Shown piece by piece: positions 9,219 to 18,725 of a stretch of 64,000 bases of DNA. The DNA lies in the NCBI GenBank assembly GCA_023375785.1, contig SZWC01000038.1, forward strand, positions 79,463-143,462. The letters run 5' to 3'. Numbering within the stretch: the stretch's first letter is position 1; the number at the start of each line of letters is the position of its first letter. A program made the position numbers and the translations under genes. Below the pieces are notes generated by a model that was not told the origin of the DNA, ran no database searches, and was given only the letters and a program-made list of their open reading frames with translations. Source of the DNA: Penium margaritaceum. Lineage: Eukaryota; Streptophyta; Zygnematophyceae; Desmidiales; Peniaceae.

Positions 9219-12200
9219 CATAATACGAGTTACAAATGGTCAGAGGGGAAAACAATGGTTTGGGAACACCAAATATCAACTAGCAAGCACAAGGAGCTTC
9301 AATGAGTTGTGGCACGGTGTCGATACCATGCAGGATGACCAACCAAAATGGCATATGTCACTGACCATGACCAAGTGATGGCACTAAGTGTGGTAAACTT
9401 TGACAACTCATAACACGAGTCACAAATGATCAGGGTGGAAGATAATGGTTTTTTAACACTAGTTATTGACTAGCAAGTACAAATACCTCCAATATGTAGT
9501 GGTACAGTGTGGCTACAATGCACAGTGACCAACCAAAGTATGCATATGTCACTGACCATGAACAAAGAATTTCACTTCATGTGGTCAGCATTTACGACTC
9601 ACAACACGAGTCGCAGATAGTCAGAGGGGGCTAACAATGGTTTGGGAACACTATCTGTCAACAAGAGAGCACAAAGACCTTTAATACGTAACGACACGGG
9701 GTGGTAATCATGTACAGTGACAAACCAAAGTAGGCATGTATCACAAACCATGACCAAACGGATTTCACAGTGTGTGGTCAACGTTGAAAACTCATAACAC
9801 GAGTCACAAATGGTCAGTAGGGGATACCATGGGTTGGGAATACTAGTTATCAACTAGCAAGTAGAAAGATTGTGGACAAGTAGTGGCACGGTGTGGCTAG
9901 CGTGCACAGTGACCAACGAAAGGATGCACACGTCAGTGATTATGACCGAAGAAGTCCACTATGTATGGTCAACGTTGACAACTCATAACACGAGTCACAA
10001 ATGGTCAGAGGGAGAGACAGTGGTTTGGGAACCCTATGTATTGACTAGAAAGGACAAAGAACTTCAATACGTAGTGGCACGGTGTAGCTACTATGCATGC
10101 CAAACAACCAAACTAGGCATATGTCACCAACCATGATGAAAGAATTCCAACATGGGTGGTCAACATTAACCAACCATAACACGAGTCACAAACGGTCAGA
10201 GGGGGAAACAATGGTCTGTGAATATCAGTTCTCAACTAGCAAGTAAAGCGAATTTCAATCAGTATAAGCACGATGTGGCTACCATGCACAATGACCGACC
10301 AAAGTAGGCATATGTACTACCTTTGACCGAATAAATCGGCTGTGTGTGGTCAGTGTTGACAACTCATAATAGGAGTCACCAATGGTCAGACGGGGAGACA
10401 ATGGTTTGGGAACACCAGGTATCAACTAGCAAGCACAATGACCTTCAATAAGTTGTGGCACGGTGTGGATACCATGCACGATGACCAACCAAAGTAGGCA
10501 TATGTCACTGACCATGACCAAATAATGTCACTATGTGAGGTTAACTTTGACAACTCATAACACGAGTCACAAATGGTCATAGGGAGAGACAATGGTTTGG
10601 GAACCCTATGTATCGACTACGAAGGACAAAGAACTTCAATACGTAGTGGCACGGTGTGGGTAATATGCACACCAAACAACCAAACTAGGCAATGTCACCG
10701 ACCATGACCAGAGAATTTCAATATGGGTGGTCAATGTTGAGCAACCATAACACGAGTCAAAAACAGTCAGGGGAGGAAACAATGCTATGGGAATATCAGT
10801 TCCCAACTAGCAAGTACAACGACCTTCAGTCAGTAGTAGCACGATGTGGCTACCATGCACAATGACCAACTAAAGTAGGCAAATGTAATGCCTTTGACCA
10901 AAGAAATCCGCTGTGTGTGGTCAACGTTGACAATTCATAATACGAGTCAGAAGTGGTCAGAGGGGTAAACAATGGTTTGGGAACACCAGGTATCAAATAG
11001 CAAGCACAAGGAGTTTCGATACGTTGTGGCACATTGTGGATACGATGCACGATGACCAACCAAAGTAGGCATATGTCACTCACCATGACCAAATAATGGC
11101 ACTAAGTGTGGTAAACTTTGACAACTCATAACACGAGTCACAGATGGTCAGGGTGGAAGAAAATGGTTTGTCAAAACTAGTTATTGACTAGCAAGTACAA
11201 ATACCTTCAATATGTAGTGGCACAGTGTGTCTACAATGCACAGTGACCAACCAAAGAATGCATATGTCACTGACAGTGAACAAAGAATTTCACTTCATGT
11301 GGTCAACATTTACGACTCACAACACAGGTCGCAGATAGTCAGAGGGGGCTAACAATGGTTTGGGAACACAATCTGTCAACAAGAGAGCACAAACACGTTC
11401 GATACGTAATGACACGGCGTGGTAATCATGTACAGTGACAAACCAAAGTGAGCATGTGTCACAAACCATGACCAAACGGATTTCACAGTGTGTGGTCAAC
11501 GTTGAAAACTCATAATACAAGTCACAAATCGTCAGTGGGGGAAACCATGGGTTGGGAACACTAGTTATCAACTAGCAAGTAGAAAGATTTTCGATATTTA
11601 CTGGCACGGTGTGGCTAGCGTGCAAAGTGACCAACCAACGGATGCACACTTCACTGACTATGACCGAAGAAGTCCACTATGTATGGTCAACATTGACAAC
11701 TCATAACACGAGTCACAAATGGTCAGTGGGAGAGACAATGGTTTGCGAACCCTATGTATCAACTAGAAAGGACAAAGAGCTTCAATACGTAGTGGCACGG
11801 TGTGGCTACTTTGCACACCAAACAACCAAACTAGGCATATGTCACCAACCATGATGAAACAATTCCAATATGGGTGGTCAACATTCACCAACCATAACAC
11901 GAGTCACAAACAGTCAGAGGAGGAAACAATGGTCTGTGAATATCAGTTCTCAACTAGCAAGTACAGCGACCTTCAATCAATATAAGCACGGTGTGGCTAC
12001 GATGCACAATGACCGACCAAATCAGGCATATGTACTACCTTTGACCAAAGAAATCCGCTGTCTGTAGTCAGTGTTGACAACTCATAATAGGGGTCACCAA
12101 TGGACAGAGGGGGAGACAATGGTTTGGCAACACCAGGTATCAACTAGCAAGCAAAATGACCTTCAATATGTTGTTGCACGGTGTGGATACCATGCACGAT

Positions 12201-13196
12201 GACCAACCAAAATAGGCATATGTCACTGACCATGACCAAACAATGGCACTAAGTGTGGTAAACCTTGACAACTCATAACACGAGTCACAAATGGTTGAGG
12301 TGGAATATAATGGTCTGTGAATACTAGTCATCCACTAGCAAGTACAAATACTTTCAATATGTAGTGGCACAGTGTGGCTACAATGCACAGTGACCAACCA
12401 AAGTATGCATATGTGACTGACCATGAACAAAGAATTTCACTTCATTTGGTCAACATTTACAACTCACAACACGGGTCACAGATAGTCAGAGGGGCCTAAC
12501 AATGGTTTCGGAACACTAGCTTTCAACAAGAAAGCACAAAGACATTCGATATCTAATGACACGGCGTGGTAACCATGTGTCACTGACCATGACCAAACGG
12601 ACTTCACAGTGTGTGGTCAACGTTGAAAACTCATAGCAAGAGTCACAACTGGTCAGTGGGGGAAACCATGGATTGGGAACACTAGTTATCAAATAGCAAG
12701 TAGAAAGGTTTTCAACAAGTAGTGGCACGGTGTGGCTAGTGTGCACTGTGACCAACCAAAGCATGCATATGTCACTGACTATGACCGAAGAAGTCCACTA
12801 TTTGTGGTCAACATTGACAACTTATTACACGAGTCACGGATGGTCAGACGGGGAGACAATGGTTTGCGAACCATGTGTATCGACTAGAAAGGACAAGGAA
12901 GTTCAATACGTAGTGGCACGGTGTGGCTAATATGCACACCAAACAACCAAACTAGGCATATGTCACTGACCATGACGAGATAATTTCAATATGGGTCGTC
13001 AACGTTGACCAACCATAACACGAGTCAAAAACGGTCAGGGGAGGAAACAATGCTATGGGGATATCAGTTCTCAACTAGCAAGTACAACGACCTTCGGTCA
13101 GTAGTAGCACGGTGTGGCTACCATGCACAATGAAGGACCAAAGTAGGCATATTTACTGCCGTTGACCAAAGAAATGTGCTGTGTGTCGTCAACATT
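9219..13196. repeat. 191-bp satellite, cassette 2, part 2
   Basis: It resumes inside the A monomer broken at 4,500 and runs B-C-D-E-F-A-B-F-A-B-C-D-E-F-A-B-C-D-E-F-A. E-type cores ('gtggctagcgtgcac') are at 9,894, 11,612 and 12,735. The first interval is 9 monomers because an extra A-B-F is present. The second is a 6-mer shortened by about 25 bp in the D monomer near 12,572. It is interrupted by copia copy 2 at 13,196. Confidence 0.92.
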
Positions 13197-13784
13197 TGTT
13201 GGAATGATGCTCCTCACCATGGCAGGAGTGACTCCAAAAAGGAACACGAAAAAGACAAGCCTTAGTGGCTTAATGGTTAATGGTGTCCACCTCTAGAGGC
13301 AGGGGCCCGGGTTCAAGTCCCACAAGATGAAATTCTGCCCTGCCTCAAGGGAGGTGGAAAATAGATGCCAGGAAGCTAGCTCAACCTCTAGAGTTCCTCT
13401 TTAAGTTTCTAGAAGGCCAGGTGAGGGTCCAGGAAGGTGGCACACCTTCTAGAAGGGGTGACTTGTCCTACAAGGCATCTAGAGGTGTCTTGGTCTTCTG
13501 GACACCTTCCCTCCTACTANTCTGCTAGGAAGCTCCAAATCTGGCATGCTTTGGTATTCTGGAAAGCTTAGATCAGTGGCTATACAATTCCACTGCTTGT
13601 GAGCCTTGATCAAGTGTACATTCCCAGTCAATTGAGGCCAAAACTATTGCCTCAATCTCTGACCAGATTTTGCCATCCTTGGAACCAGTTGCCTCCATAT
13701 TTTAGTCTCTCCAAAAAGAGTTGGTGGTGTGAACCAGCCACTGCTAGGGACCCTCCAGGGTGCACACTCACCCTCAGGCCAACA
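13197..13784 (+). repeat. 5' LTR of copia copy 2 (588 bp as assembled, gap at 13,520)
   Basis: It matches the 3' LTR at 16,533-17,231 closely on both sides of the 'n' at 13,520 but lacks about 111 bp there. The missing part begins after 'cctccta' and ends before 'tctgctagga', and contains the GAAGCTTC motif region. The A-box is changed to TGGCTTAATGG. At the TATA position the sequence is TATACAA. Confidence 0.9.
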
Positions 13785-13852
13785 AAGGGTTATGGGTCCA
13801 CACCTCTAAGGGGTTCAAAGCCAGCTTGATTTCACGCTTCCAACAGCAAGAC

Positions 13853-16426
13853 ATGGCAACCAGCGAGCAAGAGAGCAGCAGCATTGTCCTTAAGTTTGAT
13901 GGGACAGGATTCGCCTTGTGGAGGTGGCAGTTTGAGGTCTTCCTTGATGACAAGGGACTGCTTGAGCTTGTAAAACGTGATGAGACTGCTCCGCCGGAGA
14001 CTCCAACGGCAGAGGTGACGGAGGCATACAAGAAGTGCAACAAAAAGGCGTTGGCGCTCCTTGTGTCCGCGTTATGCCCACCACAACTTGGGCACATCCA
14101 AGGATGCACCCTGGCAGCGGACGCATGGTCAAAACTCTGCTCCATCTACCAGTCAAGAAAACTTGCCAACCAGCTCTTCATCTTCAAACGGCTCGTCACC
14201 CTCCGAGCCTACGAAGGCGACAGCATCATGGAGATCATGCAGCAGATTGAGTCCCTCGCAGCGGAGTGCGTGGCCACGGGTTGGGAGGTCGACTCTCAGT
14301 TGCAAGCTATGATCCTCCTTCTGGCCTTGCCAGACAGTTGGAGTCCCATGATCACAGTCCTTGGTGGNTGGCCTTCCAACGAGTTGAAGTACCCAAAGGT
14401 TGCTGAGTACGTGCGCAATGAGTGGATGCGACGTGGCAGTCGAGAGAGTGCAGCGGCATCAACTTCAGCTTACACGGTTCATCCTCAAAGTGGAGGCCGA
14501 GGCGACATGTGGAAGGGTGCCAAACAGGGCACTAAGAAGGGTGACAAGAAGGGGGAGTGCTTCAACTACGGCAAGGAGGGCCACTACGCGCTCAACTGTC
14601 CTAAGAAGAAAACAGATCGGTCGCAGCGGGGCGGGAAGAAAGATGAGCACGCCCTTATGGCGTATAATTCCAGCAACTTGAAGGATCCGGGAGTTGCCGT
14701 CATCGACTCCGGATCAGGCCGCCACACGCAATGCAACAGGGCGGCATTTGTCACCTACGGCACCTCGGAGAGACGCATGACGGTGGCCAATGGAAAAACA
14801 GAGGTGGCCGCCGGTGAGGGTAACGTCCGCATTGAGTCAATTTTCGAAGGGGAACCTGTCACGAGCACAATCTACGATGTGCTGCATATGCCTAACTTTG
14901 GGGCAAACCTGCTCTCCGTCAGCCGCCTTACCGACAAGGGACTTGAGGTGCTCTTCACAAAGAAGGAGGCCGTCATCCGCAAAGAGGGCAAAGGTGAGGT
15001 GATTGCGCGTGCCAAGAGGGAGGAGGACTTGTACCTGCTACGCGCAAAGATCCTCAGCAGCCGGGTGGGGTCCAACGCCGCCAACCTTGCAACGAAGGAT
15101 GGAGGAGACCTGGACCTATGGCACCGCCGACTCTGCCACAATTCTCCATCAACAGTGAAGGAGATGGCTAAGAGGGAAGTGGTGCGTGGTCTCCAAATCA
15201 GCGGCCTTGATGGAACCAATGAGACCGTGTGTGAGCCATGCATCATTGGCAAATCAACTCGGCAGCCGTTTGTCGCCAAGGGGACGCGTGGATTGGCAAA
15301 ACTGGCCGTGGTATACACAGATGTGTGTGGACCGCTTGAGAGCTCTATCGGCGGAGCTCGCTACTTCCTCACCTTCATCGATGACCACAGCCGGAAACTC
15401 TACCTCTACCCAATGAAGCGGAAGAGTGAGGTCCTTGCGTGCATACAAGAGTTTGTGGCTGATGTGGAGCGGCAAACAGAGCTGAAGGTGAATGCGTTCC
15501 AGAGTGACAACGGCGGTGAATATGCGGGGTGCCTTGGGTGGATGAAGAGCAAGGGGATTGAGTGGAAAAAAACAACTCCATACTCCCCACAACAGAATGG
15601 CATCGCAGAGAGAGCAAATCGCACAATCCTTAACATGGTGCGATCCATGTTGAGCGACGCTGGCCTTACACAACGGTATTGGGCGGAGGCGGCAAGGACA
15701 GCAGCGTACATCATGAATCTTATGCCGACCAAGCCGCTGGAGGACAAGGAGATAAATGTGTGGAAGACGCCACAAGAAGTCTGGAGCGGGAGGAAGCCGG
15801 CGGTGGGTCACCTCCGCACGTTTGGTTGTGTTGCACATGCAATGGTGCAGGCACGTGAGGGATGGAGCAAGCTGGACCCGCGTACCCGCCGGTGTATTTT
15901 CCTTGGATATGAGACCGGAAGCAAGGCGTATCGACTCTTTGACCCAAGGAGGCAGCAGATTGTGCGGATTCGCGACGTCACATTTGACGAGAAAAGCCGT
16001 TGGACAGACAAGGAGGCAGGTCTCTCCAAGAGGGGGGAGTGGATGCCACTCCTTGAGAGGGAGACGCCGGAGGACGTGGATGAGGGTGACGTCCTCGCAG
16101 CAGCACCAGCCGGAGAGGATCGCCCGAGGCATGTGCAACCGGCAGAATATGTTCCGGCCAGCTCGGACGAAGAATCCGAAGCATCGCAGAGGGACGTGGA
16201 GGCGGGGAGTCGATCGATGTCTCCAAGGTCTCCAAGAGAGGGGGAGCAGGCGCTTGGAGAGGATGGCGCTGAAAGGGGACAGCAACAACAACAACCGCCT
16301 CAAGAGCCCCGCACAAGCAGCCGTGTGCGAAGAAGGACAAAAAGATATGATGCCGACAAGGGCATTTGGACTGGTTTCGCGCAAGAGGAACCTCAAGGAG
16401 GCACTGCACAAGAAGGATGGGGCTGA
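13853..16426 (+). CDS. Copia Gag-protease-integrase polyprotein without RT (copy 2)
   Basis: The ATG at 13,853 (MATSEQESS) opens an 857-codon frame with no stop. The frame also extends 31 codons upstream to an ATG at 13,760, but that lies in the LTR. Residues below are counted from 13,760. Gag includes FDGTGFALWRWQ. The zinc knuckle (267-280) reads CFNYGKEGHYALNC, so its second Cys is lost. The protease active site DSG is at 316-318. The GAG-pre-integrase zinc site has H455, H460, C491 and C494. The integrase catalytic triad is D521, D583 and E617, with 33 residues between the last two, slightly short of the usual 35. A basic, Ser/Pro/Gln-rich tail follows, ending where RT would begin. One codon holds the 'n' at 14,368. 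It could supply Gag, protease and integrase, but not cDNA synthesis. Confidence 0.88.
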   Translation: MATSEQESSSIVLKFDGTGFALWRWQFEVFLDDKGLLELVKRDETAPPETPTAEVTEAYKKCNKKALALLVSALCPPQLGHIQGCTLAADAWSKLCSIYQSRKLANQLFIFKRLVTLRAYEGDSIMEIMQQIESLAAECVATGWEVDSQLQAMILLLALPDSWSPMITVLGXWPSNELKYPKVAEYVRNEWMRRGSRESAAASTSAYTVHPQSGGRGDMWKGAKQGTKKGDKKGECFNYGKEGHYALNCPKKKTDRSQRGGKKDEHALMAYNSSNLKDPGVAVIDSGSGRHTQCNRAAFVTYGTSERRMTVANGKTEVAAGEGNVRIESIFEGEPVTSTIYDVLHMPNFGANLLSVSRLTDKGLEVLFTKKEAVIRKEGKGEVIARAKREEDLYLLRAKILSSRVGSNAANLATKDGGDLDLWHRRLCHNSPSTVKEMAKREVVRGLQISGLDGTNETVCEPCIIGKSTRQPFVAKGTRGLAKLAVVYTDVCGPLESSIGGARYFLTFIDDHSRKLYLYPMKRKSEVLACIQEFVADVERQTELKVNAFQSDNGGEYAGCLGWMKSKGIEWKKTTPYSPQQNGIAERANRTILNMVRSMLSDAGLTQRYWAEAARTAAYIMNLMPTKPLEDKEINVWKTPQEVWSGRKPAVGHLRTFGCVAHAMVQAREGWSKLDPRTRRCIFLGYETGSKAYRLFDPRRQQIVRIRDVTFDEKSRWTDKEAGLSKRGEWMPLLERETPEDVDEGDVLAAAPAGEDRPRHVQPAEYVPASSDEESEASQRDVEAGSRSMSPRSPREGEQALGEDGAERGQQQQQPPQEPRTSSRVRRRTKRYDADKGIWTGFAQEEPQGGTAQEGWG

Positions 16427-16493
16427 GTGGGAGGGAGCAATAAAATGTAAGCTCGCCTCCCATGAGGGGAAAGTCTCCTCAGTTATAGGTTGA
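16365..16493 (+). pseudogene. Remnant of the start of copia reverse transcriptase, out of frame
   Basis: In the frame used here the peptide begins FGLVSRKRNLKEAL and includes AEWEGAIK. These resemble the conserved beginning of copia RT, where 'P.. F.EAL ... W..A...E' is typical. It is in a different frame from the polyprotein that ends at 16,426. Copy 1 has the same out-of-frame remnant ending at 8,453. The RT palm motifs and all of RNase H are missing, and only about 40 bp separate the remnant from the polypurine tract. Confidence 0.72.
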
Positions 16494-16521
16494 GCATGGA
16501 CGACTTCCATGGGTGATGCGC

Positions 16522-16532
16522 AAGGGGGAGAT
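16522..16532 (+). other. Polypurine tract of copia copy 2
   Basis: AAGGGGGAGAT directly precedes the 3' LTR and is identical to the tract in copy 1. Confidence 0.88.
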
Positions 16533-17231
16533 TGTTGGAATGATGCTCCTCACCATGGCAGGAGTGACTCCAAAAAGGAACACCAAAAAGATAAGCCTTA
16601 GTGGCTTAGTGGTTAATGGTGTCCACCTCTAGAGGCAGGGGCCCGGGTTCAAGTCCCACAAGATGAAATTCTGCCCTGCCTCAAGGGAGGTGGAAAATAG
16701 ATGCCAGGAAGCTAGCTCAACCTCTAGAGTTCCTCTTTAAGTTTCTAGAAGGCAAGGTGAGGGTCCAGGAAGGTGGCACACCTTCTAGAAAGGGTGACTT
16801 GTCATACAAGGCATCTAGAGGTGTCTTGGTCTTCTGGACACCTTCCCTCCTACTAGAAGCAAGCTGAGGAATCTAGGAAAGGGCAGAAGCTTCTAGAGGA
16901 GGGAAGGGATGCCTTCCTAGGTGGGAAAAGGACAGCCTACCAAGGAGCACTCTAGAAGCCATAGACTCTGCTAGGAAGCTCCAAATCTGGCATGCTTTGG
17001 TATTCTGGAAAGCTTAGATCAGTGGCTATACAATTCCACTGCTTGTGAGCCTTGATCAAGTGTACATTCCCAGTCAATTGAGGCCAAAACTATTGCCTCA
17101 ATCTCTGACCAGATTTTGCCATCCTTGGAACCAGTTGCCTCCATAGTTTCAGTCTCTCCAAAAATAGTTGGTGGTGTGAACCAGCCACTGCTAGGGACCC
17201 TCCAGGGTGCACACTCACCCTCAGGCCAACA
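16533..17231 (+). repeat. 3' LTR of copia copy 2 (699 bp)
   Basis: It begins TGTTGGAATG and ends 'ggccaaca'. TTCTAGAA motifs are at 16,743-16,750 and 16,783-16,790, and the A-box/B-box pair is at 16,602/16,646. The TATA position reads TATACAA, as in its 5' partner and unlike copy 1. The two copies therefore come from slightly different sublineages. Confidence 0.95.
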
Positions 17232-18188
17232 ACATTGACAACTCATAATACGAGTAACAAATGGTCAGAGGGGGAAACAATGGTTTGGGAACACCAAGTA
17301 TCAAAGAGCAAGCACAAGGATCTTTAATACGTTGTGGCACGGTGTGGATACCATGCACGATGACCAACCAAAGTAGGCATATGTCACTGACAATGACCAA
17401 ATAATGACACTGAGTGTGGTAAACCTTGACAACTGATAACACGAGTCACAAATGGTCATGGTCGAAGATAATGGTTTGTGAATACTAGTTATTGACTAGC
17501 AAGTACAAATACCTTCAATATGTAGTGGCACAGTGTGGCTACAATTCACAGTGACCAACCAAAGTATGCATATTTCACTAACCATGAACAAAGAATTTCA
17601 CTTCATGTGGTCAGCATTGACAACTCACAACACAGATAACTAATAGTGAGAGGGGATAACAATGGTTTGGGAACACTAGCTATAAACTAGAAAGCACAAA
17701 GACCTTCAATACGTAGTGACACGGCGTGGTAACCACGTACAGTGACAACCCAAACTAGGCATATGTCACTAACCATGACCAAAGAATTTTAAAAAGGGTG
17801 GTCAACGTTCACAACCCATATCATGAGTCACAAATGGTCAGAGGGGGAAAACATGGTTTCAAAACACTATGTATATCTAGCAAGTACAAATATTTTTCTT
17901 ATGTATTGGCACGGTGTGGCTACCGTGGAAAATGACCTATCGAAGTAGGCATACATCGCTGCTCATGACCAAAGAAGTTTAGTGTGTATGGTCAATGTTC
18001 ACAACTCATAATACAAGTCAAAAAGGGGCAGAGGGAGAAACAATGGTTTGCGAATACTCGGTATCGACTAGCAAGTACAAAGACCTTCGATAAGTGGTGG
18101 CACGGTGTGGCTATCATGCACAATGACCAACCAAAGTATGCTTGTGTCACTGAATATCATAAAAAGAGTTTCACTGTGTGTAGTCAAC
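17232..18188. repeat. 191-bp satellite, cassette 2, end
   Basis: It resumes after copia copy 2 with the rest of the A monomer, then B, C, D' (core 17,727), I (about 17,918) and J (about 18,107), and stops at the spacer. The C-D'-I-J run is the same as that before the spacers at 3,069 and 40,869. Confidence 0.92.
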
Positions 18189-18725
18189 TTTCCTTCTTAC
18201 GGCTGGTCAATCGGAGAAAATGTTGAGAGGTTATTCAAGCTAAAAGTTGCAAAATTTGAAATTCCGTCTGTATCAAATTTTTATGATTAAACTAACTTTG
18301 TTATCATTCATACTTTTGAAAACTACCCTCTAATCGTACACCCCCTTATTTTATGCCCTTTACCCATAGGAACCCTTATAATGTCATTTGGACAACATAT
18401 GAAGACCATGTGCGCTGACTTAGTGCTTATAGAGTTGGATTCTGGAGCGGTAGGTCCTGGGTTTGAATCCTTGTACGCGCAATATAGAATACGCTCGCGA
18501 CCTAGGGGGAGGGGGGGTGGCCGTGTTGTGATACCTCAACTCTACCTTTGAGCCTACGCTGTGGGCGGGTAAGGGGGGTGTCATAATGCGGTCGCAAACC
18601 TGACCTCAAGGTCGTCCACGGAACATCCCTCTAGGGGGGTGGAAGGGAGTATTCCAGTGAAGACACCAACGCGTAACAAATCATCAAAAACCGACCTGGT
18701 GTCAAAGGGAGAAACGTTTGCCATT
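18189..18725. repeat. Satellite spacer, copy 2
   Basis: It is collinear with the spacers at 3,069 and 40,869, with small substitutions and length changes in its G-tracts (near 18,505-18,520 and 18,562-18,579). Left and right neighbours are J and H monomers, as in the other copies. Confidence 0.87.
18409..18482 (+). other. tRNA-like block in spacer copy 2
   Basis: The A-box-like TGACTTAGTGC starts at 18,416 and the B-box-like GGTTTGAATCC starts at 18,460, again 44 bp apart. The A-box has one change (G to A) compared with the other copies, which weakens the match to the consensus. Confidence 0.45.

Larger units (their letters stand above)
13197..17231 (+). mobile_element. Ty1/copia LTR retrotransposon lacking RT-RNase H, copy 2
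   Basis: The element is bounded by TGTTGG and ACA ends, with a perfect 5-bp duplication ACATT (13,192-13,196 and 17,232-17,236) in an A-type monomer. It has the same layout as copy 1: LTR, Gag-protease-integrase, RT start remnant, polypurine tract, LTR. The 5' LTR is short by about 111 bp at an 'n' (13,520); restoring that length gives about 4.15 kb. Because the RT-RNase H gap is in the same place as in copy 1, the deletion predates both insertions. Such a copy would need enzymes from a full-length relative to move. Confidence 0.93.

Noticed and set aside
15254-16510. Minus-strand open frame of 418 codons opposite copia integrase
   Set aside because: It is a shadow of the plus-strand polyprotein in GC-rich sequence. 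The opposite strand shows the real integrase motifs.
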